The position numbers and the translations under genes were made by a program. Below, piece after piece: positions 35,920 to 45,536 of a stretch of DNA of 64,000 nucleotides (positions are counted from its first letter, which is position 1; the number at the start of each line of letters is the position of its first letter). The stretch spans positions 1-64,000 of the forward strand of contig JAEXAS010000009.1 of assembly GCA_023458095.1 (NCBI GenBank), read 5' to 3'. This DNA comes from Actinomycetes bacterium. Lineage in GTDB: Bacteria; Actinomycetota; Actinomycetes; Propionibacteriales; Propionibacteriaceae. The notes under the pieces were generated by a model, which did not search any database, was not told where the DNA came from, and saw only the letters and a list, made by a program, of their open reading frames with translations.

Positions 35920-37605
35920 TCAGACGGGGAACCAGCGGCCCTCGAAATAGGTGCCGCGGACTGCGATGTCGCGCAGATGCTGCGGATCGACCGCATAGGG
36001 GTCCTCGGCCAAGGCGGTGAAAGTCGCCCGCTTTCCCGGCCAGATGCTGCCCAGCTCATGTTCTTTACGCCAGGAATAGGCCGCCTCGATCGTCACTGCG
36101 CGCAGTGCGTCGTGCACACTGATGCGTTCGCCAGGCGCTGCGATCCGTCCCGAAACCGTGGTGCGGTTCACCGCACACCACATGAATCCCAGGGGGGAAC
36201 TGGGCCCCATGGGCAGGTCGGAGTGGAAGGAGAGCGGGATCTTGGCCGCCAAAGCCGACCCGCTGCGCACCATGGTGTCGGCACGTTCGGCGCCGAGCCC
36301 GACCTCGCCATAGCGGTCGGCGAACTGGGTGGTGTAGTACGGGTTGGCGCTGATCAGTAGCCCGAGTCGGGCGATCCGATCGATCTGCTCGGTGGTGGAG
36401 TTGGCGAAGTGGACGATCACGCACCGATGATCTTCGCGGGGATACTCGGCCATGGCGTCGGCAAAGGCGTCCAGGAGCACATCCAACCCGGAGTCTCCAT
36501 TGACGTGGCAATGGATCTGATAGCCAGCGCGCCAGTAGAGCCGGATGCGCTCATGAAGCTGGTCGGGTTCGATGAGCCATTCGCCATGATGTCGCGGGTC
36601 GGGACGTCCGTCGGCGTCCAGGTAGGGCTCCCGCATCTGCATCAACTGGGAGATGATCGCGCCGTCGGCGAAGAGTTTCACCTGCTTGTCGAAGAACTCG
36701 AGTTTTCCGCTGCCCGGGGGTGCCAGAGCGATCTGTCGCTCGGCGTCGGCGATGACCTGATCGGTGGGCACGCGGTTGTCGATCTGGGCGCGCCCATCCA
36801 CCAGGAAGTAGCTGTTGAAAGGCGTGTCCTCGGCGCCCAGGATCGCTTGGTAGAGCTGCCACAGTTCCGGGGTGAAGATTGCACCGGGCTCGTTGTAGGC
36901 GGTGATCCCGTTGCGGTGCAGATAGGGCACCAGTTGGCGCAGGCCTCGCAGCATTCGCTCGCTGGTGAGCACGTGGGGCTGGAGGGCGGGAAGCAGCAGA
37001 TTCATGCCCTGCTCCCACCAATGCCCGCCCTCCCAATCGACCATGGTGCTGGCCTCGCCATGGCTCAACTGCTCGGCACGGTCCAGCCCGATCGCGGTGA
37101 TCGCCGCGGAGTTGAGGTACCACTCGTGGCAGGAACGCTGCCAGATCACGACCGGACGGGTGGGTGCGAGCTGGTCGAGGTAGCTTCGATTCAACTCCCC
37201 GTGCCACAAGCTGTGATAGCCCCAGGAGAAGAAGATCTCGGAGCCTTGCGGATCGCTCGCTTCGAGAGCCGCCAACCCGGCGCGGAGTCGCTGCCGGTAC
37301 TGCTCAGGGGTGGTGGCTGCCGGGAAGCGGCGATCCGGGAGGACCCAATCCTCGATGGCGATCACTTCGCTGGCCAAGGTTGAGGCGCCCAGGATCGGGT
37401 GCAGATGCTGGTCGATCAGCCCCGGGGTGAGGGTCAGGCCTGCAAAGGTCTGCGCGTCGACTTCATAGTCAATGCCGTGGAGTTGGGCGCTCACCTCGGC
37501 CAGCGTGCCTACTGCCACGACGCGACCCTGGGCTACAGCGACGGCTTCTGCGCGCGGACAGCGCTCTTCCATGGTGATGAAGTCACCAACCAGGACAGTG
37601 GTCAT
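35920..37605 (-). CDS. Amidohydrolase (YtcJ-like, metal-dependent)
   Basis: A 561-residue amidohydrolase-superfamily enzyme. The N-terminal beta segment ends in LTPGLIDQHLHP, with the metal-binding HxH. Later blocks are FFSWGYHSLWHG, KLFADGAIISQLMQM (likely the metal-ligand lysine region), HCHVNGDSGLD, VIVHFANST, and the C-terminal SIWPGKRATF. This fits the YtcJ / N-substituted formamide deformylase group that hydrolyses amides or imides. The exact substrate is unknown. It is adjacent to, and on the same strand as, the tyrosine phenol-lyase-like gene, but a repeat element lies between them. Confidence 0.88.
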   Translation of the reverse strand: MTTVLVGDFITMEERCPRAEAVAVAQGRVVAVGTLAEVSAQLHGIDYEVDAQTFAGLTLTPGLIDQHLHPILGASTLASEVIAIEDWVLPDRRFPAATTPEQYRQRLRAGLAALEASDPQGSEIFFSWGYHSLWHGELNRSYLDQLAPTRPVVIWQRSCHEWYLNSAAITAIGLDRAEQLSHGEASTMVDWEGGHWWEQGMNLLLPALQPHVLTSERMLRGLRQLVPYLHRNGITAYNEPGAIFTPELWQLYQAILGAEDTPFNSYFLVDGRAQIDNRVPTDQVIADAERQIALAPPGSGKLEFFDKQVKLFADGAIISQLMQMREPYLDADGRPDPRHHGEWLIEPDQLHERIRLYWRAGYQIHCHVNGDSGLDVLLDAFADAMAEYPREDHRCVIVHFANSTTEQIDRIARLGLLISANPYYTTQFADRYGEVGLGAERADTMVRSGSALAAKIPLSFHSDLPMGPSSPLGFMWCAVNRTTVSGRIAAPGERISVHDALRAVTIEAAYSWRKEHELGSIWPGKRATFTALAEDPYAVDPQHLRDIAVRGTYFEGRWFPV

Positions 37606-37682
37606 GCTCCAAGGCTAGGCACCCAATGACCGCAACGGTCGCCGAACCTCTGCGCCGGTAGTGGCTTCGGCGTGGGGCGGTG

Positions 37683-37741
37683 GTGCCCTTCGACAGGCTC
37701 AGGGCACGGGTGGTGGGTTTTTTTGGCTGAGCTTGTCGAAG
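37683..37741. repeat. REP-like extragenic palindrome
   Basis: CTTCGACAGGCTCAG (37688-37702) and CTGAGCTTGTCGAAG (37727-37741) form a 15-bp inverted repeat with one G-T pair. A smaller GTGCCCT/AGGGCAC hairpin is nested at 37683-37707, and a seven-T run lies in the loop. The core TTCGACA(A/G)GCTCAG is a repeat widespread in high-GC bacteria. It lies between the amidohydrolase start and the lyase stop. Confidence 0.8.
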
Positions 37742-37802
37742 CCTGGCGGTAGTCGGTGGCGCACCAGGAAACGTCCCGGTGCGCCACCGCTGGAAGTTCG
37801 GG

Positions 37803-39251
37803 CTACAGGCTGTCGCCCAGGTCGCGGCGGAAGGCATCGACCAACTGATCGACCCAATCGCCGACCGGTTCCAGGCGTCCGTAGAAGAAGCGCAGGATCT
37901 CCGGCTCTTCGACGAAGCGCAGTCCGCCGATGAGGTCGCGGTTCTGATACAGCCAACTGATCCGGTCGATGGCGTAGTTGACCTGGCTGAGGGTGAACAC
38001 CCGGCGGGGCAGGGCCAGGCGCACCAGTTCCATGTTGGCCATCGGTTCGGTGCCGTCCGGATCGCGCTGCTCGCTGAGGGTTCCGCGCTCCATGCCGCGC
38101 ACCCCTGAGGCGATGTACAACGCCGAGGCCAGAGCACCGGCGGGGTACTGCTGCTGGGGGACGTGTGGCAGGAAGCGCATGGCGTCCACGTGGGCGCCCA
38201 GGCCGCCGGCCGGGGTGATCACCGGGATGCCGCGCGAATCCAGCTCATTGACCATGTGCTCGATGAACAGCGGACCCTGGTTGATCATGTCCTCATCCAT
38301 GGTCTCGTCCAGGCCGACGGTGATGGCTTCCATCTCCCGCACCGACATGCCGCCATAGGTCAGGAAGCCTTCATACATCGGAATGAGCGCGCGCATCTGC
38401 TTGTAGATCGCCTCGTCACGAATGCAGATGCCGCCGCCGCGACCGAAGCCGAGCTTGCGCGCCGAGAAGTAGATGATGTCGAACAGGTCGGCGATCTCCT
38501 TGGTGATCTGCTTGATCGACATGTCGCGGCAGGCCGCTTCGCGGTTCTTGATGAAGTGCAGATTGTCTGCCAACAACGAGGCATCCAGCACCGTCAAAAT
38601 GCCGTACTCGCGACACAGGGCGGTGGTCTGGCGGAAGTTCTCCAGGCTGAGCGGCTGGCCACCGATCAGGTTCGTGCCGGCCTCGATGCGCACATAGGAG
38701 ATGGCATCTGCGCCCTTGTCCTCGATGAGTGAACGCAGCGCGGCCACATCGAAGTTGCCCTTGAACAACTCATCGGAGGTCACGGCCAATCCGGCCTCGG
38801 TGATGAGCTCCAGCACCTCGCCGCCCATCTCGGTGACGTGGGCCTTCGAGGTGGTGAAGTGGTAGTTCATCGGCACATAGGTGCCCGGCTTCACCAGCGA
38901 CTTGCCCAGGATGTGCTCAGCAGCGCGGCCCTGGTGGGTGGGCAGGAAGTAGGTCATGCCGAACAGCTCGACCAGCTTGTTGTACAGCCGGGTGTAGGTC
39001 GCCGAGCCTGCGTAGGCGTCATCGGCGATCATCATGGCGGCCTGCTGCTGGTCGCTCATGGCGTTCACCCCGGAGTCGGTGAGCATGTCCAAGAACACAT
39101 CAGCGTTCTGCAGCAGGAAGGTGTTGTAGCCGGCCCCGGCCATCGCCTCACGGCGCTGTTCGATCGGCAGGAGGTTGAGTTTTTGGATGATGCGCACCTT
39201 GTGCATCTCCAGGGGAAGCTGTTGGCCGGAGAAGAAAGTCACCTTCGCCAT
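37803..39251 (-). CDS. PLP-dependent beta-eliminating lyase, tyrosine phenol-lyase-like
   Basis: A 482-residue fold-type I PLP enzyme of the tryptophanase / tyrosine phenol-lyase family. It has GYNTFLLQNADVFLDMLTDSG, the cofactor-contact Tyr in DDAYAGSATYTR, and the Schiff-base Lys in FSARKLGFGRGGG (about K265; the usual SGKKD or SAKKD is SARKL here). GVRGMERGTLS carries the Arg typical of tyrosine phenol-lyase, where tryptophanase has VEIG. It should break Tyr (or a related amino acid) to phenol, pyruvate and ammonia, but substrate specificity is inferred. The ATG at 39251 has AAGGG upstream. Confidence 0.85.
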   Translation of the reverse strand: MAKVTFFSGQQLPLEMHKVRIIQKLNLLPIEQRREAMAGAGYNTFLLQNADVFLDMLTDSGVNAMSDQQQAAMMIADDAYAGSATYTRLYNKLVELFGMTYFLPTHQGRAAEHILGKSLVKPGTYVPMNYHFTTSKAHVTEMGGEVLELITEAGLAVTSDELFKGNFDVAALRSLIEDKGADAISYVRIEAGTNLIGGQPLSLENFRQTTALCREYGILTVLDASLLADNLHFIKNREAACRDMSIKQITKEIADLFDIIYFSARKLGFGRGGGICIRDEAIYKQMRALIPMYEGFLTYGGMSVREMEAITVGLDETMDEDMINQGPLFIEHMVNELDSRGIPVITPAGGLGAHVDAMRFLPHVPQQQYPAGALASALYIASGVRGMERGTLSEQRDPDGTEPMANMELVRLALPRRVFTLSQVNYAIDRISWLYQNRDLIGGLRFVEEPEILRFFYGRLEPVGDWVDQLVDAFRRDLGDSL

Positions 39252-39358
39252 TGAAAAAACGCCCTTCGTAGATGGGATCACGAGCGGTCAAAGGTTAGCC
39301 CTCCAGGGCCCGCAACGCCTCAGAATTCCCAGATGCCGGTTCGGCGTTTCGCGCCGAC

Positions 39359-39850
39359 TCAGCCGTTGGTCGAGGCCTTGGCCAGATATTCGTCCCCGAC
39401 ACGTTGCTGCAGGTCCAAAGCCTCCAGCAACAGCGGCGCGGCCTGCTTGGCCAAGCCGGGACCGATCAGGGGGACATCGACGGTGAGGTTGCCGCGGTAA
39501 TCCAGGACGGTGCCCTTGCCGCCGGGGGCCAGGGTCACCGTCCCGACCAGGCCGGCGGGAAGCCCCTCCACACTGATTCGGGCCGCACCGTGGTAGACCT
39601 CGCCGGTGGGGGCAGCCCACTCGATCTGGTCGGTGATCGCCAACGTCGGGCCGGTCAGCTTGGCCACCGCCGAAGGGGACCGCAACACGCGTCGGGTTCG
39701 GGTCAGTGAGCCCTCGACGGTCACTTCGTAGGACTCCGGGGTACTGGCCAGACAGACCGCAGTGAGGAAGGCTCGATCGGTCAGCATCGCACAGACCCGA
39801 GATGGCTCAGCGGCGAATTCGTTGCGGGCGTGGATGTCCATGGTTCTCAT
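39359..39850 (-). CDS. DUF2505 family protein
   Basis: A 163-residue protein (or 160 from the ATG at 39841) of the SRPBCC-like DUF2505 family common in actinobacteria. It has the N-terminal FAAEPSRVCAMLTDRAFL, a central beta-sheet region, and the C-terminal GPGLAKQAAPLLLEALDLQQRVGDE helix split across the tail. No ligand is known. It is divergent from the glutamate dehydrogenase gene, and the two start codons are only about 46 nt apart, so they share a promoter region. Confidence 0.8.
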   Translation of the reverse strand: MRTMDIHARNEFAAEPSRVCAMLTDRAFLTAVCLASTPESYEVTVEGSLTRTRRVLRSPSAVAKLTGPTLAITDQIEWAAPTGEVYHGAARISVEGLPAGLVGTVTLAPGGKGTVLDYRGNLTVDVPLIGPGLAKQAAPLLLEALDLQQRVGDEYLAKASTNG

Positions 39851-39896
39851 GGTGGCTGGATAGGCTGGGAAAGTCCTAATTCGCGAAGGAGTTGTC

Positions 39897-42800
39897 TTGT
39901 CCACCCTGGCATCGCGGGCCAATGTTGGCCTGCGAGAAGCGCTGCTGGCCCAGGCCACAGCTCAAGCCCCAGAAGATCAGGCCGAACTGGTGCGTTTGTA
40001 CCTGGCTCAGTCGGCCGACACCGATTTAGCGGATCTGGATCCCGGAGGCCTTGCGGCCACGGCGCAGGCCCAGCTGGACCTGGGCTCGACTCGACGTCGG
40101 GGGGAATCGCTGCTGCGCGTGTTCACCCCCGAGGACTGGGACGCCCGCGGCTCCACTGTGGTGCTGATCGTCACCGACGATCAGCCCTTCCTGGTGGACA
40201 CCGCCATCATGGAACTCACCCGCCAGGACTGGAGCCTGCGCGGGCTCTTTCACCCGGCGCCGGTGGTGCGTCGAGGCGCGGACGGAGCCTTCATCGGCTT
40301 CGGTGGTGACGGCGCGGCCGAAGCCTGGCTGGTTCTGGAGGTCTATCCGCCGCTGGGTCGCTCCGCGGCAGATCTGTCCGCAGCCCTGTCCGAGGGTCTG
40401 CAACAGGCTTTGGCGACGGTGGCTGTGACGGTCGCCGACTGGCACCCCATGGTGGCGCGGTGCCGGGAGGCTGCCGAAGAGCTTCGCAGCGCCTCAGCCA
40501 ACGAGGAAGGGGCTCGGCTGCTGGAGTGGCTGGCCGATGGCCACTTCGTGTTCGTCGGCTATGCCGACTTCACCCCCGGTACGGCGGAACTGTGCCCGGT
40601 GCCAGGCAGCCAGCTAGGGATTCTGCGCGGGGTCACCGAACCCGATCGGGTCAACATTCCTGGACCCGATGAACGTGAATCCTTGGTGCTGGTTCGGGAC
40701 AGCAGACGGTCCCCGGTGCACCGTCCGGCCTATCTGACCCATATTGCGGTACGTAGTTTTGGCCCCGATGGCAGCTTCGCCGGGGAGCATCGCTTCCTGG
40801 GTCTGCTGGCAGCCGATGCTTACACCGAGTCGATCTCGACCATTCCCATGCTGGCCCAGAAGGCGCGCCAACTGCAGTTGCGTGGGGGCTTCGAACCCAA
40901 CTCCTACGGGTGGAACTCCCTGCACAAGGTCATCGCTGATTTCCCCCGCGACGAACTGTTCGAAGCGACAGTCGAGGAACTGCTGCCGGTCGTGTCGGCC
41001 ATCGTCGGCATCCGGGAACGTCGCCAGGCTCGGGTGTTCCTGCGGCGCAGCCGCTATGGCGGATTCGTCACCGCGCTGGTGTTCATCCCCCGCGACCGCT
41101 ACAACACCGAGACTCGCTTGCGCATCCAGCAGATCCTGTTGGAGCAGCTCGGCGGCACCGAGGTCGAATACCGCACTTTGATCAGCGAATCGGTACTCAC
41201 CAGGCTGTTCTTCGTCATCCGGCTGGGCTCGCAGGCGACCACTGATCCTGACGTGGACGCCATCACCGCCGCCATCGCGAAAGCCTCGTTGAGCTGGGAG
41301 GACGAGTTCTCTGCCCATGCGGCGACCTTGCCCAGCGAACAGCGCGGCGTCGAATTCGACGGCGCCTATGAGGCCGACTATTCCCCGACCGAGGCGATCG
41401 CGGACCTCATTCAGGCCAACCAGTTGCGCGAATGGGCTGATCTGGCCTTGATGATGACCACGGTCAACGATGCCGATGACCCTGCTGATGCCCGCCTGAA
41501 GGTCTTCACCTTCCTGCCTATGAGCCTGGCTGCGGTCATGCCTCACCTGAGTGCACTCGGCGTCGAGGTGGTCGATGAGAATCCCTACGTCTGGCAACTG
41601 CGCGGCAGCACCGTCCACATCTACGACTTCGGCCTGCGGCTGCGCGACGACGCCACCTGGGACAGCGCATCGCGCAAGCGCTTCACTGAGGCCTTCGAAG
41701 CCTCCTGGACCGGACGTACCGAAGCAGACGCCCTGAATCGGCTGGTGGTGCCGTCGGGGCTGAGCTGGCAGCAGGTGAGCGTGCTGCGTGGCCTGTCGCG
41801 CTATCTGCAGCAGACCGGCATTCCGTTCAGCCAGGCCTACATCGCCAGCGCGGCTAATGCCAATCCCGACATCGCCGCAGATCTGGTCGGAGTCTTCGAA
41901 GCCAAGTTCGATCCGGACGCCTTCAGCGACCTCACGCAGCGCGAGCAGGAGACCGTAGCCCGTCTCGCGCGGCTGGACGAGAAGCTCGACGCGGTTGCCA
42001 GCCTCGACCATGACCGCATTCTGCGGGCGCTGGCATCGGTGATTCGGGCCTGCACCCGCACCAACGCCTTCGTGGGCGGCGAATCGGCGCCGGTGCTGGC
42101 TTTCAAGCTGCGTCCCGACGAACTCGAGATGCTGCCCGATCCCCGCCCGGCCTTCGAGATCTTCACCCACTCACCGCGGGTGTCTGGGGTCCATCTGCGC
42201 TTCGGGCCGGTGGCTCGCGGCGGTCTGCGCTGGTCGGATCGACCCGAGGACTTCCGCACCGAGGTGCTGGGGCTGGTCAAGGCGCAGATGGTGAAGAACA
42301 CCGTCATCGTGCCCGACGGCGCCAAGGGCGGTTTTGTGCCCTTGCAGGCCCCCGATGCCAGTGATCGGGCCGCCTGGTTGGCCGAAGGGAAAGCCTGCTA
42401 TCGGCTGTTCGTCGACGCCTTGTTGAGCCTCACTGACAACATCGTGGACGGTGCGGTGGTCCCACCGCAGCGGGTGGTGCGCTACGACGGCGATGACCCC
42501 TATCTGGTGGTCGCCGCCGACAAGGGCACCGCCACCTTCTCCGACCTGGCCAACGAAATCTCTGTGCGGCGCGGCTTCTGGTTGGCCGATGCCTTCGCCT
42601 CGGGCGGCTCGGCCGGCTACGACCACAAGGCGATGGGCATCACCGCCCGCGGCGCGTGGGAAGCAGTGAAGCGCCACTTCATGGAAATGGGTCTGGACCC
42701 GGCTATCGACGAGTTCACCTGTGTGGGCATCGGCGACATGGCCGGTGACGTGTTCGGCAACGGCATGTTGTGCAGCGACCGGCTCAAACTCGTAGCGGCC

Positions 42801-44627
42801 TTCAACCACCAGCACATCTTCCTGGATCCCGATCCTGACCCGGCCACCTCCTTCGCCGAGCGACAGCGGCTGTTCACCACCCCGGGGACGACCTGGGCCG
42901 ACTATCAAGGCCTCAGCGAGGGCGGGGGCGTCTACCTGCGCACTGCCAAGTCGATTCCGATCAGTGCTCCGGTGCGCGCGGCGCTGGGATTGCCCGATTC
43001 GGCGACCCAGCTCACCCCTGCCGAAACCATCAGCGCCATCCTGAAAGCCCCGGTGGATCTGCTGTTCAACGGCGGGGTGGGGACCTTCGTCAAGGCATCC
43101 AGCGAGAGCCAGGCGGCTGCCGGTGACAAGGCCAACGACGCCGTCCGCGTCGACGGTGGGCAGTTGCGGGCCCGCAGCGTGGCCGAAGGCGGCAACCTCG
43201 GTTTCACTCAGGCCGGGCGCATCGAATACGCCCAAGCCGGGGGACGGATCAACACCGACTTCATCGACAATTCCGCCGGCGTGGACACCTCCGACCACGA
43301 GGTGAATATCAAGATTCTGCTCGCCGGGGAGGTTGCCTCGGGACGGCTGAGCCTGCCCGAGCGAGACGAGTTGCTGGCGTCCATGACCGACGAGGTGGCC
43401 CGGCTGGTGCTGGCCCACAACTTCGATCAGAACCTCACCTTGACCAATTCGGAGTTCAACGCGCAGCGGCTCACCGGACAGTTCGAGTCGTGGATGAGCA
43501 CGCTGGCGGCCGCCGGGCTGTTGGACCGTTCGTTGGAGTATCTGCCCAGCAGCGCGGAGATGACTGCTCGGATCGCAGCCGGGTCGACCCTGACCCGGCC
43601 GGAGTTGGCCACCGTGCTGGCCTACACCAAGATCGCGATCAAGAAGTGGGTCCTGGCGTCCAACCTGCCCGAAGACCCCTATCTGGCCGACCGGCTGGTG
43701 CAGTACTTCCCCGAGCCCCTGCGCGAGCGCTTCGCCGAGGCGATCAGCGGCCACCGCCTGCGCCGGGAGATCATCACCACGGTGGCGGTGAACCGGTTCG
43801 TGAACTCGCAAGGCGTCACCGCCTACCACCGGCTGTCCACCGAGACCGGTGCCGGAGTCGCCGACATCATCCGCGCCCAACTGGCCTCGCGTTCGATCTT
43901 CAATGTGGGCTTGGACGAGGTTCGCCTCCGCCGTAGCAACCCGCCTGGAGCATTGGCCACCGAACTGCGAGTGATGTTGTCGCGCATGGTCGAGCGCGGT
44001 ACCCGGTGGCTGCTGCATCACGAGCGGGGTCCTTTGGATGTGGCTGCCGTGGTCGCCGAGTATGGCCCGGCGGTCGCCGAACTGCGTCCGGTGTTGGCCA
44101 GCCTGTTGGCCGGTGCGGAGGCCCACGCCCAGGTCGCTCATGCCCGGGAGTGGATCGAGGACGGTGTGAACCTGGACCTCGCCGAGAACCTGAGCACGGC
44201 CGGCCAGGCCCACACCCTGCTCAGCGTCGTCCAGGTGGCGCACCGGCTGGGGCTGCCGCCGCTGAGGGTGGCCCAGGTGCACTACCAACTCGCCGATGCC
44301 CTGGGCTTGGACCTGATGTTCACCGGCGTGGACAATCTGCCGCGCCAGGTTCGCTGGGATGCGATGGCGCGAGCGGCCCTGCGTGATGAACTGTTGGCCG
44401 CTCATGCGGAGTTGACCGAGTCGGTGCTGGTCGGCGTGGGCCCGAAGGTGCGTGCCGGGTCGGTGGTCGCCGCCTGGGTGTCAGCCCATCCCAGTGTGCC
44501 GGCACGGGTGTCGACGATCCGTCAGGCCTGTGACGGCACCCCGAATGTGGCGCGGATGAATGTGGGACTCAGCCAGCTTCGTGCTCTGCTGGCCGAGTCC
44601 CAGAATCAGGACCAGGATGTCCGCTGA
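39897..44627 (+). CDS. gdh: Large NAD-specific glutamate dehydrogenase (180-kDa class)
   Basis: A 1576-residue enzyme that oxidatively deaminates glutamate to 2-oxoglutarate, as in mycobacterial Rv2476c. The N-terminal 600 residues are the ACT-like regulatory domains. The catalytic core (about 690-1200) has HLRFGPVARGGLRWSDRPED, KAQMVKNTVIVPDGAKGGFV and SGGSAGYDHKAMGITARGAW split over consecutive blocks, plus NFDQNLTLTNS near its end. The start is TTG at 39897 with AAGGAG 5 nt upstream, and no better ATG exists. The 3' end overlaps the PHP gene by 11 bp. This class is inhibited by the PknG substrate GarA in mycobacteria. Confidence 0.95.
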   Translation: MSTLASRANVGLREALLAQATAQAPEDQAELVRLYLAQSADTDLADLDPGGLAATAQAQLDLGSTRRRGESLLRVFTPEDWDARGSTVVLIVTDDQPFLVDTAIMELTRQDWSLRGLFHPAPVVRRGADGAFIGFGGDGAAEAWLVLEVYPPLGRSAADLSAALSEGLQQALATVAVTVADWHPMVARCREAAEELRSASANEEGARLLEWLADGHFVFVGYADFTPGTAELCPVPGSQLGILRGVTEPDRVNIPGPDERESLVLVRDSRRSPVHRPAYLTHIAVRSFGPDGSFAGEHRFLGLLAADAYTESISTIPMLAQKARQLQLRGGFEPNSYGWNSLHKVIADFPRDELFEATVEELLPVVSAIVGIRERRQARVFLRRSRYGGFVTALVFIPRDRYNTETRLRIQQILLEQLGGTEVEYRTLISESVLTRLFFVIRLGSQATTDPDVDAITAAIAKASLSWEDEFSAHAATLPSEQRGVEFDGAYEADYSPTEAIADLIQANQLREWADLALMMTTVNDADDPADARLKVFTFLPMSLAAVMPHLSALGVEVVDENPYVWQLRGSTVHIYDFGLRLRDDATWDSASRKRFTEAFEASWTGRTEADALNRLVVPSGLSWQQVSVLRGLSRYLQQTGIPFSQAYIASAANANPDIAADLVGVFEAKFDPDAFSDLTQREQETVARLARLDEKLDAVASLDHDRILRALASVIRACTRTNAFVGGESAPVLAFKLRPDELEMLPDPRPAFEIFTHSPRVSGVHLRFGPVARGGLRWSDRPEDFRTEVLGLVKAQMVKNTVIVPDGAKGGFVPLQAPDASDRAAWLAEGKACYRLFVDALLSLTDNIVDGAVVPPQRVVRYDGDDPYLVVAADKGTATFSDLANEISVRRGFWLADAFASGGSAGYDHKAMGITARGAWEAVKRHFMEMGLDPAIDEFTCVGIGDMAGDVFGNGMLCSDRLKLVAAFNHQHIFLDPDPDPATSFAERQRLFTTPGTTWADYQGLSEGGGVYLRTAKSIPISAPVRAALGLPDSATQLTPAETISAILKAPVDLLFNGGVGTFVKASSESQAAAGDKANDAVRVDGGQLRARSVAEGGNLGFTQAGRIEYAQAGGRINTDFIDNSAGVDTSDHEVNIKILLAGEVASGRLSLPERDELLASMTDEVARLVLAHNFDQNLTLTNSEFNAQRLTGQFESWMSTLAAAGLLDRSLEYLPSSAEMTARIAAGSTLTRPELATVLAYTKIAIKKWVLASNLPEDPYLADRLVQYFPEPLRERFAEAISGHRLRREIITTVAVNRFVNSQGVTAYHRLSTETGAGVADIIRAQLASRSIFNVGLDEVRLRRSNPPGALATELRVMLSRMVERGTRWLLHHERGPLDVAAVVAEYGPAVAELRPVLASLLAGAEAHAQVAHAREWIEDGVNLDLAENLSTAGQAHTLLSVVQVAHRLGLPPLRVAQVHYQLADALGLDLMFTGVDNLPRQVRWDAMARAALRDELLAAHAELTESVLVGVGPKVRAGSVVAAWVSAHPSVPARVSTIRQACDGTPNVARMNVGLSQLRALLAESQNQDQDVR

Positions 44628-45477
44628 CCGCATTGATCCGCACACCCACTCCACAGTCTCCGACGGCACCGACACCCCGGCGCAGTTGGTGGCCAAGGCG
44701 GCTGCGACCGGGCTGACCGCGATCGGGCTGAGCGACCATGACACCGTCGACGGCTGGGACGAAGCACTGGCCGCCGGTGAACGTCACGGCATCCGGGTGC
44801 TGCGCGGCATCGAAATGTCGTGCAGCAAGGACGGGGTGTCGGTTCACCTGCTCGCCTTCGGCTGTCGGCCGCAGGACGCCGAGCTGGGCGCTGAGCTGGC
44901 CCGCATCCGCTCCGGACGCAGCGGCCGGGTGGCGACCATGTCGGCCCGGCTGGCCGAAGCCGGGGTACCGGTTCCGCACGAGGTTCTGATGCGGCAGGTG
45001 GGGGACAGCCCCTCCATCGGACGGCCGCATTTCGCCGATGCCATGATCGAATTGGGTTACGTCGCCAGCCGTCAGGAGGCTTTCGACACCTGGTTGGACG
45101 ACGACAAGCCCGGCTTCGTGCCGCGCTACAGCACGCCTCTGGATCGCGGGATCGCCCTGGTCTGTGCGGCGGGGGGAGCCTCGGTGATCGCCCATCCGTG
45201 GGCGCGGTCCAGCCGAGCGGTCCTCAGCGTGGAGGTGTTGACCGATCTGGTTCGTCACGGTCTGGACGGGGTCGAGGTCGATCACAACGATCACGATCCG
45301 GCCACCCGTGAGCAGCTTCGGTCCCCGCTGGCGGCAGTCGGTGCGCTCATCACCGGCTCGTCGGACTATCACGGCAGCGGCAAGAATCCCGACTTCACGC
45401 TGGGCTGCAACACCACCGACCGCAGCGTGGTCGACGAGCTCGACCGCCGCATCGCGGCTCGTGGCGGTCACTGGTGA
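44617..45477 (+). CDS. PHP-domain phosphoesterase
   Basis: A 286-residue protein with the complete PHP metal-binding set: DPHTHSTVSDGTDTP, SDHDTVDGWDEA, GIEMSC, a central AHPWARSS and a C-terminal SSDYHGSGK. This matches stand-alone PHP proteins such as TrpH / nucleoside 3',5'-bisphosphate phosphatase. Its start ATG lies inside the end of the gdh gene (11-bp overlap), implying cotranslation. The substrate is not established here. Confidence 0.87.
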   Translation: MSADRIDPHTHSTVSDGTDTPAQLVAKAAATGLTAIGLSDHDTVDGWDEALAAGERHGIRVLRGIEMSCSKDGVSVHLLAFGCRPQDAELGAELARIRSGRSGRVATMSARLAEAGVPVPHEVLMRQVGDSPSIGRPHFADAMIELGYVASRQEAFDTWLDDDKPGFVPRYSTPLDRGIALVCAAGGASVIAHPWARSSRAVLSVEVLTDLVRHGLDGVEVDHNDHDPATREQLRSPLAAVGALITGSSDYHGSGKNPDFTLGCNTTDRSVVDELDRRIAARGGHW

Positions 45478-45536
45478 AGCCAACCCGGTAAAGTCTGGGG
45501 TCGGTCCTTTTCCCTACGAAGAAGGTGCATTGATCT

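Noticed and set aside
40614..44405. Two long minus-strand open frames inside the glutamate dehydrogenase gene
   Set aside because: Both are antisense shadows of a strongly conserved coding region.
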